A stretch of DNA of 64,000 bases from WRGT01 sp942493035 (GTDB taxonomy: Bacteria > Spirochaetota > UBA4802 > UBA5550), in the NCBI GenBank assembly GCA_942493035.1, contig OW818666.1, forward strand, positions 4,774,001 through 4,838,000. The letters run 5' to 3'. Every line of letters begins with the position of its first letter. The stretch's first letter is position 1. This document shows positions 7,071 to 14,220 of this stretch, one piece after another. The translations under genes and the position numbers were made by a program. A model generated the notes under the pieces. It was given only the letters and a program-made list of their open reading frames with translations, did not search any database and was not told the DNA's origin.

Positions 7071-8790
7071 CTGCTATCCGGCCTCTGTCATTATTTATAT
7101 GCTTTACAAGGAGAACCTGGTTCCCCTTTGAGTTGTACCGTACTTCGTCGAAAATACTTTTAACCATGCTGATCCCGCGTCCATGAGCCAGCATCAGTTC
7201 CGCAGGGTCATCACTCAAGCCTGATAGAAATTTTTTGTGATTGAATCCCTTCCCCTGATCGGTTATTTTATATATTGCTCTTGAGGCCGATATCAGGTAT
7301 TCGATTCTGACCCTTTTATCCCGATGGTCGGGGTGGCTCTGTCTTTCATTTATAAATTCAAAATATCTGTCATTCATTATGGCTTCTGTTTTTTCTTCAA
7401 ATGAAATGTTCAGGTTTCCATGCTCAATTGAGTTTATGATAATCTCTCTTAGTCCAATCCGGAGTGTCATAATGTCATTCTTTTCCATATATTTCTGGAG
7501 ATTGTCCGTTATTCTGTGAGAGATGTCATCCGCAGTGAACAGAAGATTTTTTATAAGGTATTCACACTTTTCGCTAATGAAAAACTCGGAGAATCTGTCG
7601 TCGGATATTCTTACTGCTTTTCCTATTATCTCGCGGTGACCTTCGATCTCAATAAACTCCAGAGTGATTTTGAATTCCAGCGGCTCAATCAGGTTCGGTG
7701 TTTTTATCTGCGCGTTGAATCTTACCGGTGTGCTGTTTCTTTTGGATTCTTCAAGTTTTTCTGTTATAATTTTCCGGAGTATAGTTGCGTCTGTAAGCTC
7801 ATCATATATCAGATCGGTGAGAGAGTATCTTGTTATGGCTTCGGGGCTTATTTTAAATTCGGCTTTTACCGCGTCATTGGCTGTTTTGAATTTCCAGTTT
7901 TCATCAAGTGTAAAAATTATCTCTTTAGTTCCTTCTACTATATGCCTGTATTTTTTTTCTGAAACAGTGAGGAGGGTATTTTTCTCTTCAATTTCATTTC
8001 TGGAAATTATCAGTTTCTCCCCCGTGATTTTATGTTCATCTATCTCGCTCTGCAGTGAGAGATTCGCTTCAACGTAGTCTTTTGTTCTCTCCTGCACCAT
8101 GGCTTCGAGAATGCTGTTCGTCTTCAGCAGGCGACGTCCGATTCTTCTGCCGTAGTAGATCAGCAGAGTAACAAGGATAATAGAGGATACAACAGCGAGA
8201 ATTCTATAAATGTTTATTATATATGAAATACGGCTGTTCCCTTCAGATTCAATTCTCTCCGCAATAGTGTTGAGAGAATTTAGAAGCTCATTCTCTTTCC
8301 CTTTGGTAAGGATAATTTTTTCGTGCACATTACTGAATTTTTTATCCCCCATGTCTACAATGTGGCTTATGAATTCCGAAGTTATTTTTTTATGCACACT
8401 ACGGAGTTTCTCTATCTCTGCAGATATATCCTCATTTCCTGAGTTTTCAAGCTTAAGATTAAAAAGAATGTTTTCTACCTTCATCGCCTTCCATGAAAAC
8501 TCATGGTAGTTCACCTGGTAATCGGTATAGCGTCCCCCTGATATAAGAATATTCTCCCATGCGAGAATCTGTTCATGAAGGGCTACCTGGGCATTCCGTG
8601 CAAGATTAATACCCATAAGATTTTTTGTCAGATCATTTGACATCCTTGATATTGAGTATACACCAAACAGTGAGTTCAGCATAAATATAATGAAGAATGC
8701 CGACAGCCCTCCGCTTATAAGAATGTACGATTCACTTCTTGAATCGCTGAAAAATTTTTTTAAAAATGTGAATGGCTTCAATCTGATCAT
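7021..8790 (-). CDS. Membrane PAS sensor with RsbW-type ATPase domain
   Basis: 589 residues. An N-terminal membrane helix (about 25-45), a helical extracytoplasmic domain, a second membrane helix (about 195-212), a coiled coil, and a PAS domain (about 275-400) are followed by a HATPase domain (LREIINSIEHGNL N-box; ITDQGKGF and HGRGISMVKSIFDEV G-boxes). There is no HisKA phosphoacceptor region, so the ATPase resembles the RsbW/SpoIIAB anti-sigma kinases more than a classic histidine kinase. GGAG lies seven bases before the ATG. It is the first gene of a two-gene operon with the overlapping SpoIIE phosphatase; kinase and phosphatase probably act on the same STAS-type target with opposite effect. 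Confidence 0.85.
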   Translation of the reverse strand: MIRLKPFTFLKKFFSDSRSESYILISGGLSAFFIIFMLNSLFGVYSISRMSNDLTKNLMGINLARNAQVALHEQILAWENILISGGRYTDYQVNYHEFSWKAMKVENILFNLKLENSGNEDISAEIEKLRSVHKKITSEFISHIVDMGDKKFSNVHEKIILTKGKENELLNSLNTIAERIESEGNSRISYIINIYRILAVVSSIILVTLLIYYGRRIGRRLLKTNSILEAMVQERTKDYVEANLSLQSEIDEHKITGEKLIISRNEIEEKNTLLTVSEKKYRHIVEGTKEIIFTLDENWKFKTANDAVKAEFKISPEAITRYSLTDLIYDELTDATILRKIITEKLEESKRNSTPVRFNAQIKTPNLIEPLEFKITLEFIEIEGHREIIGKAVRISDDRFSEFFISEKCEYLIKNLLFTADDISHRITDNLQKYMEKNDIMTLRIGLREIIINSIEHGNLNISFEEKTEAIMNDRYFEFINERQSHPDHRDKRVRIEYLISASRAIYKITDQGKGFNHKKFLSGLSDDPAELMLAHGRGISMVKSIFDEVRYNSKGNQVLLVKHINNDRGRIADENGNDAAQLELSQIG

Positions 8791-9188
8791 TCTGTGTCTC
8801 CGGAAAATTCTTTATCATAAGGAGGAGATAATATAATGATGCAGATTTAATAAGATTATTGTTTAAAAAGTATTAAGATTTCAATGTTTATTCATTAACT
8901 ATTCTAAAGTTAGAAATCTTATTATTCTCCGCCGCCGACGGAGGCGGAGAAGATATTTATGTTTATGAATTATCACCGTATGAATTCATAACTCAATCGG
9001 GAAAACTTCAAAAAATGAAAATTCATAATATCTTAACTTTACATTTATAAAATCTGAATCGTGATCGTTTAATTTCCTGCCGTAAGTTATGAGAAATGTA
9101 TTACACACCGGATTAAGTTAATGCCGGGATGAATCAGTTTTCACATAAACTTCAAAATTAAAAAACTTAACTTAAACAGGAGATTCAA
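8791..9188. other. Divergent intergenic region between sensor operon and porin
   Basis: About 400 AT-rich bases without a gene. It must hold promoters for the minus-strand sensor operon and the plus-strand porin. It also contains one GC-rich palindrome (8924-8952). Just before the porin start there is an AGGAG ribosome binding site. No confident sigma-70 hexamers were chosen. Confidence 0.5.
8924..8952. repeat. GC-rich palindrome (family copy 3)
   Basis: Arms TTCTCCGCC and GGCGGAGAA flank a GC-rich centre. It matches the CTCCGCC/GGCGGAG style of the other copies but here lies in a divergent promoter region, where a terminator would not be expected. This argues that the family is a mobile or structural repeat and not simply a set of terminators. 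Confidence 0.65.
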
Positions 9189-10565
9189 ATGAAAAGATTT
9201 TTAACAGTTTGCATGGCTCTTCTCTTTGCCGCAAACGCATTCGCGCAGGAAGCAAAGACAGAAGAAAAAAAAGGACCAGAGTTTAAATACAGTATATGGG
9301 CAAATGCTTTTGCTATTACTGAAGACACAGCTAAAAAAGATGAAAACATTCAATACTCAAATGTAAGAGTAAGACCTATGTTTACACTTACAAATGAAAA
9401 TGTTTCTGTAGTAACAAGATTTGAAATTGACCAGTTTTTCGGAGCAAAGTATAATAAAGTAGATGTAAGCGGTACAAAGCCGACTGTTCCTTCAGGAAAT
9501 GATTCTTCTTATGCAGACCCGGATGGTGATGAGAAAGCAGTTGAAGTTAAATGGGCTTATATCAATGTAAAAGATATGATAATGCCCGGTCTCTCTATGA
9601 CTGCAGGTCTTGCACCATATGTATACTCAATCGGTTTTAACAACGATATGCCTATGTTTAACCTTGTTTATGATGCAGGAATGGTTAAGGTTGATCTTGC
9701 GTATATTAAATTTGCTGAAGGTTCAACTACTGATACATCTGCAGCGGTTGACGCAACATCAACAAGCGGTGAAGATAAAGAGGATGATGCACAGGCTTAT
9801 GCTCTTAAACTCCCTGTTACACTTGGTGATATAGTTGTAACACCGTCTGTTCTCTATTACACAGGTGAGAAAAATGTAGAAGCGTATGACAAAAAAACTG
9901 GTGCTGTATCTGCAAGTGGAGATGAAGTAACTCTTACAATGCCTGCTCTTGGAGTTAAAGCTAAAATGGGTGCTATTTCATTTGATGCTGATTTCCAGTA
10001 TATCATGGGTGAAGTAAAAGATACTGCAACATCTGATACAATGGATGTTGCGGCTTATGCGTTATATGCAAATGCAGGTTTTAAAGCTTCTGATGCCTTA
10101 AAAATAAATCTGTTCGGTCTTTATTCTACAGGTGAAGGTGACGACGCTGAAAAAATAACTTCTTTCCATTCTGCTTCTATGGATGAAATTGAAGTCGGTC
10201 CTATGTTTATAATCAACGACAACGGTTTAATCAACCAGGTTGGTGTTTCAAATGAGTACGACAAGGCAACTGAAGGTCTTATGATGTTCGGTCTTTCTGC
10301 TGAATTCAAAATGGACAAGCTTACAGCTCTTGCTCAGATTGGTTACGCAATGACATCTTCAGATAAATTGGTTGAAGAAACAGCTCTCGGTACAGAGATA
10401 GATCTTAGACTCTCTTATGCTGTAGCTCCAAAGACTTCTCTATGGGTTGAAGGTGCATACCTTGCAGCTGGCAAATATATCGAAGCTAAAGATGAAGCAG
10501 CTTCTGCACCAGCTGGCAAGCAGAATCCTATGTACTATGCTGCCGGTTTAATGACAAGTTTCTAA
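9189..10565 (+). CDS. Outer-membrane porin-like beta-barrel protein
   Basis: 458 residues with a classic signal peptide (KRFLTVCMALLFAANAFAQ, cleavage after AFA-Q). The mature part is a run of alternating hydrophobic/polar strands with acidic loops, and it ends in phenylalanine (LMTSF), the usual outer-membrane barrel insertion signal. The codon composition is clean and AT-biased, as for a highly expressed gene. AGGAG precedes the ATG, and a stem-loop terminator follows at 10623. No specific porin family can be named; it could be a general diffusion or substrate-specific channel. Confidence 0.82.
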   Translation: MKRFLTVCMALLFAANAFAQEAKTEEKKGPEFKYSIWANAFAITEDTAKKDENIQYSNVRVRPMFTLTNENVSVVTRFEIDQFFGAKYNKVDVSGTKPTVPSGNDSSYADPDGDEKAVEVKWAYINVKDMIMPGLSMTAGLAPYVYSIGFNNDMPMFNLVYDAGMVKVDLAYIKFAEGSTTDTSAAVDATSTSGEDKEDDAQAYALKLPVTLGDIVVTPSVLYYTGEKNVEAYDKKTGAVSASGDEVTLTMPALGVKAKMGAISFDADFQYIMGEVKDTATSDTMDVAAYALYANAGFKASDALKINLFGLYSTGEGDDAEKITSFHSASMDEIEVGPMFIINDNGLINQVGVSNEYDKATEGLMMFGLSAEFKMDKLTALAQIGYAMTSSDKLVEETALGTEIDLRLSYAVAPKTSLWVEGAYLAAGKYIEAKDEAASAPAGKQNPMYYAAGLMTSF

Positions 10566-10622
10566 TCCTCTATATAAGTAAAAAAGAAGAGTTATACATC
10601 AATCATTGTGTTCTCCATTGGC

Positions 10623-10650
10623 GGGGTCTCTGCAAAGAGGCCCCTCCTGT
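10623..10650 (+). terminator. Stem-loop terminator after porin gene
   Basis: Arms 10623-10631 and 10636-10644 form nine pairs (one G-U) around a GCAA loop, followed by a T-rich TCCTGTTTT. It separates the porin from the convergent threonine aldolase gene and may serve both. Confidence 0.65.
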
Positions 10651-10688
10651 TTTAAGCAGAACTCAATAAAATAACCCCGGGACTTTTG

Positions 10689-11705
10689 TTACCTCAAACT
10701 TTTCAAAGCCGTAATAACCTCGTCCATCATGGAATCTGTAAAGTCAAGGTGAGTGACAAATCTTATTGTCTGAGGCCCGAAAATAATTGCCTTGATATTC
10801 TTTTCGTTCAGCTTCGCGATAAAATCTGTATCTTTCATCTTATCACTTAGTTTAAAAATTAAAATATTTGTCTGCACCGGAAATACTTCATCAACATAAG
10901 GGAGCGCTTCAAGCACTTCACCTATTTCCCGTGCTCTTCTGTGATCCTCTTTTAATCCCTTAATATTATTATCCAGAGCGTAAATTCCAGCTGCCGCAAG
11001 ATAACCCGCCTGCCGCATCCCGCCCCCCAGTGCCTTCCGGACCTTTAAAGCCTTTTTAATAAAATCTTTTTTTCCCAGAAGCAGAGAACCCACCGGAGCT
11101 CCTAAACCCTTTGAAAGGCATATTGAAATTGAATTAAAAATTTTACCATAGTCTCCGGGCTGTTCACCGGTTTCGGTGAGAGCATTAAACAGTCGCGCCC
11201 CGTCGAGATGAAAAGCAAGACTTCTTTCCCTGCAGAGAGCTGATATTTTTTTCAGTTCATTTATGTCCCAGTAGGCGCCGCCCCCTTTGTTCACCGTGTT
11301 CTCTGCCGCTACCAGAGATGTATTCGCCCTGTGAATGTCATCGGGATTTATCGCGGCTTTAACATCGTCAGCCGTGAATCTCCCTCTGTCTCCGGAAAGA
11401 AGATTTACCGATGACCCCGAAAGCCGTGCAATAGATCCGCCTTCGTACAGATATATATGAGCCAGTTTGTCGCAGATTACTTCATCGCCATGACAGGTGT
11501 GGACGTTTATTGCTATCTGATTTGTCATAGTTCCGGACGCACAGAACAGTGCAGCCTCCATGCCGAACATCGATGCAGCTTTCAGTTCAAGTGCGTTTAT
11601 CGTCGGGTCTTCTTTGAATACATCATCTCCCACCTGTGCGTTCATCATCGCTTCGAGCATCTCTTTACCGGGGCGTGTTACTGTATCACTTCTTAAATCT
11701 ATCAT
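10689..11705 (-). CDS. ltaE: Low-specificity L-threonine aldolase
   Basis: PLP-dependent fold-type I lyase cleaving threonine/allo-threonine to glycine and acetaldehyde. The 338-residue length is normal. Family landmarks are the N-terminal DLRSDTVTRPG, GDDVFKEDPT, the cofactor region CASGTMTNQ, the aspartate in HLDGARLFNA and the Schiff-base lysine in SICLSKGLGAPVGS. GGAG sits about nine bases before the ATG. It is a single-gene unit convergent with the porin. It could support glycine supply; nothing unusual is seen. Confidence 0.93.
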   Translation of the reverse strand: MIDLRSDTVTRPGKEMLEAMMNAQVGDDVFKEDPTINALELKAASMFGMEAALFCASGTMTNQIAINVHTCHGDEVICDKLAHIYLYEGGSIARLSGSSVNLLSGDRGRFTADDVKAAINPDDIHRANTSLVAAENTVNKGGGAYWDINELKKISALCRERSLAFHLDGARLFNALTETGEQPGDYGKIFNSISICLSKGLGAPVGSLLLGKKDFIKKALKVRKALGGGMRQAGYLAAAGIYALDNNIKGLKEDHRRAREIGEVLEALPYVDEVFPVQTNILIFKLSDKMKDTDFIAKLNEKNIKAIIFGPQTIRFVTHLDFTDSMMDEVITALKSLR

Positions 11706-11934
11706 TTTTTATCTCCATTCTGACGGGATTACATCAAACAGCTTTTAAATACAAATTTGTCATCTTTTTTTTAAAAATAAAAGTTGCTTCCTGCAAAACT
11801 ATTGTGTAGAATTGATATAACTATTTTAAATATCGGGTGTTATCGATTTTTCCTGCAGTACCGGGGTGGAGAAATATCTCCCCGTAGTTAGCGGGCAGCT
11901 TCTTATTCAATAAATTTATAATCAGGAGACTAAA

Positions 11935-12405
11935 ATGAAAGGAAACGACAAACTTATCGACAAACTGAATTTTCTGCTTGCCGATGAACTCACTGCAATA
12001 AGCCAGTATATAGTTCATTCAGAGATGTGCGCAAACTGGGGCCTTGAAAAACTTCATGATCATTTCGAAAAGAGAGCAATTGATGAAATGAAGCATGCCG
12101 AAAAACTGATTGGAAGAATTCTTTTTCTTGAGGGGATTCCCGTTGTCAGCAATCTCAACCCTATGCATATTGGTGCCGATGTTGCCAAAATGGTAGCCAA
12201 TGACCATGCTGCTGAAGAGGGAGCAATTAAAGGATACAACGATGCGATTAAGCTTGCAACAGAAGTAGGGGATAATGCCACCAAAGAGCTGCTTGAGCAT
12301 ATACTTATGGATGAAGATATGCACATCGACAAAATTGAAGAGCTTCAGGATCAGATTGGTCTTATGGGTATTCAGGTTTTCCTCAGTACACAGATGGCTG
12401 AATAG
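11935..12405 (+). CDS. bfr: Bacterioferritin
   Basis: Iron-storage 24-mer subunit of 156 residues. All ferroxidase ligands can be placed at canonical positions: E18, Y25, E51, H54, E94, E127 and H130. The haem-ligating methionine M52 is also present, which distinguishes it from ferritin. CAGGAG precedes the ATG at a good distance. The gene is monocistronic, with a stem-loop containing the stop codon (12396-12416). In a diazotroph with many iron-sulfur enzymes this would buffer iron and limit oxidative damage. Confidence 0.96.
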   Translation: MKGNDKLIDKLNFLLADELTAISQYIVHSEMCANWGLEKLHDHFEKRAIDEMKHAEKLIGRILFLEGIPVVSNLNPMHIGADVAKMVANDHAAEEGAIKGYNDAIKLATEVGDNATKELLEHILMDEDMHIDKIEELQDQIGLMGIQVFLSTQMAE

Positions 12406-12430
12406 ATTATTCAGCCTGATAGAGCTTTTA
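12396..12430 (+). terminator. Stem-loop spanning bfr stop codon
   Basis: GGCTGAA (12396-12402) pairs with TTCAGCC (12410-12416), with the stop codon within the stem-loop, followed by AGAGCTTTTA. It is a plausible weak intrinsic terminator for bfr. Confidence 0.45.
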
Positions 12431-12478
12431 CATTTTACGGATGAAATAGTCCATAATCTTTCGGCAAGATCAATGCAT

Positions 12479-12572
12479 CGCATTTCGAATAATCGATAAC
12501 GACTGACCAGCCCGATAGGCTCACTAATTGTATCTAACGATTGCTGAGCCTGTCGAAGCACGGTTCGATAAT
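12479..12572. repeat. Dispersed repeat with TGAGCCTGTCGAAGCAC core (copy 1)
   Basis: Contains CGATAGGCTCACT and GATTGCTGAGCCTGTCGAAG, near-identical to segments of the element at 56861-56988, and is bounded by CATTTCGAA and GGTTCGATA-like ends. The two core segments are partly complementary and can fold. It lies in the gap between convergent bfr and the M15 peptidase gene. Confidence 0.65.
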
Positions 12573-12605
12573 ATTTTGCCTCCTTTGGTGGTGGCGAAAT
12601 ATTAT
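12568..12605. terminator. Bidirectional stem-loop between bfr and M15 peptidase
   Basis: Arms 12568-12580 and 12593-12605 form a 13-bp stem with one G-U pair and AT-rich outer ends, directly after the minus-strand peptidase stop. Suitable for terminating either convergent transcript. Confidence 0.5.
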
Positions 12606-12607
12606 TG

Positions 12608-13912
12608 TCAGTTTTCCGGATTTTTTTTCTCCGGCTGAATAGTAACGATTGCCTGATTAAATTTTATATTTTTATAAAGAGCTATAAGCTCCGGTCTGTA
12701 TTCGAAATGCATTGTGTCATATCTGTCCCAATGCCCGCCCCATGCGAATCCCTCTTCCAGGAAAATCTTCACTACCTGATCCGGCGGCGTCCAGAGACTG
12801 CTTTGCGGAAGGAGCATCCACTTTTCATTCTTATCGCTTTCCCATGCCCAATAGAGAATTTTTTTACGATATTTTTTCGGAAGTATATCTATGGCAATAC
12901 CGAAGCTGTGATTGCTCATGCGGTCGGTTCCTGCAATTTTACGCCAGTTGAAAGCCTCTACACTGCCGATGCTTTTTAAAAAACTGCTGACTTCCTTGTC
13001 TGTTTTTGCCAGGAGTATTATTTTAGAATCTATCGATTTGATTTTATCTGCAATAATCTTATGAACCGTTATATAATGTCCCGAAAGTTTTACTTCGGTG
13101 AGCTGTTTTTTTGCACTCTTCCTGTTAGTAATGGTGTACAGCTCTTTATATAGGCTCCCTTCTACACCGGGGATAAATTCTCTTTTTTTTCTGCGCGGCT
13201 GCTTTTTGACACGCAGTTTTTCAATCTGTTCTTCAGTGTACAGTTCGGGTGATCTGCCGTTCATATTATATGGGTAAATTGTATATCTGGTATATTTGTC
13301 AGATTTAGGTAATACCTTTTGCGGAAGGACTTTTCCATCTGCCCAGAAATAAGTATTTCCATTTTTAAATTTTACAATCCAGTCCTTCTCACCTCTGGTC
13401 ACTTCAGCTATCAAGTGAGGATATGCTTCTTTATATGCGTTTAGTATTATTTCCGGATGATCGGAGAGCTCTTCAGCATTTATATAAATCTGTTCATTTT
13501 TAACAGGATCGTTTTTTTTATCTTCAACTCCGTGAGTATTTTCAATAGGAGTTTTTTGAGTATCACTTTTTATATCCGGAACTATCGTTTTATCGCTAAC
13601 TCCGGGTGTTTTCTGATCGGTGACTTCCGGTGTAACATTAATTTTAGTTCCCGGCGTATCTATCATTTCAACTGGAACTGTTTTTTCTTCGCTGATTCCG
13701 GGATTTTTAAGATGTGTAATTTCCGGTAAAAGCTCAATTTCTGTCTGTGGGGTATCGCTCTTTTTACTGGTATTATTTTCTGCCGTTACAGCCGGATTTT
13801 TTTTAGTAATTATTTTAGCAGTTTTTGTCCTGGCGCTAAGTGTGTCATGACTATTTATACACGCTGCAATTAAAAAAATGAGAATAATTTTTTTATATGT
13901 TCTTTTGTTCAT
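12608..13912 (-). CDS. Exported M15-family (VanY/DacY-like) peptidoglycan peptidase
   Basis: 434 residues. An N-terminal signal segment (KKIILIFLIAACINS) is followed by a Thr/Pro/Lys-rich linker (about 35-140) with two imperfect 32-residue repeats at 54-85 and 86-117. The C-terminal catalytic domain shows SNHSFGIAIDILP and GFAWGGHWDRYDTMHFE, which carry the H...D and H zinc ligands of M15 D-alanyl-D-alanine or L-Ala-D-Glu peptidases. The linker probably spans the periplasm or wall. The signal could be a lipoprotein type (AAC), though the motif is imperfect. Probably a cell-wall remodelling enzyme. Divergent from the SNF2 helicase gene. Confidence 0.8.
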   Translation of the reverse strand: MNKRTYKKIILIFLIAACINSHDTLSARTKTAKIITKKNPAVTAENNTSKKSDTPQTEIELLPEITHLKNPGISEEKTVPVEMIDTPGTKINVTPEVTDQKTPGVSDKTIVPDIKSDTQKTPIENTHGVEDKKNDPVKNEQIYINAEELSDHPEIILNAYKEAYPHLIAEVTRGEKDWIVKFKNGNTYFWADGKVLPQKVLPKSDKYTRYTIYPYNMNGRSPELYTEEQIEKLRVKKQPRRKKREFIPGVEGSLYKELYTITNRKSAKKQLTEVKLSGHYITVHKIIADKIKSIDSKIILLAKTDKEVSSFLKSIGSVEAFNWRKIAGTDRMSNHSFGIAIDILPKKYRKKILYWAWESDKNEKWMLLPQSSLWTPPDQVVKIFLEEGFAWGGHWDRYDTMHFEYRPELIALYKNIKFNQAIVTIQPEKKNPEN

Positions 13913-14220
13913 AATTTCAGGCTAACCTCTGATAAAATTAATTTATAGAAATTTGCAGTTGTAATATTGTCAAGAATGATATGATATCAGTTTGCAGTTT
14001 ATCATGTAACTGATCATAAATTGGAGATAAAATACCGGCGATTTATGATCAGTTACTTTATCATGAAACCGCTAAATCAAAAAAATGATTGTGCTATTCT
14101 TCACCATGAATATTTATGTCACCTGTATATCTCCTGAGGCAAAATTCCATTATGACATTTAGTTTTTAGTAATAGTTGCCATATATTCAATTCTGATTAT
14201 GGTATGAAATCAATAATAAT
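13913..14220. other. Divergent intergenic region with 16-bp inverted repeat
   Basis: About 308 AT-rich bases between the M15 gene (-) and helicase gene (+). Arms 14006-14021 and 14041-14056 (GTAACTGATCATAAAT and its exact complement) are separated by 19 bases. Similar flanking TATCATG/TCATGATA bases extend the symmetry. It could be an operator for a dimeric regulator or an RNA hairpin. The helicase ATG has no evident Shine-Dalgarno. Confidence 0.6.

Noticed and set aside
7516..8077. Plus-strand frames of 137-148 codons inside the PAS sensor gene
   Set aside because: Antisense shadows with Phe/Ser/Cys-rich, low-information products.
12019..12561. 180-codon minus-strand frame over bacterioferritin
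   Set aside because: It is antisense to bfr, whose ligand residues are all in place; the product is not protein-like and continues into a repeat.
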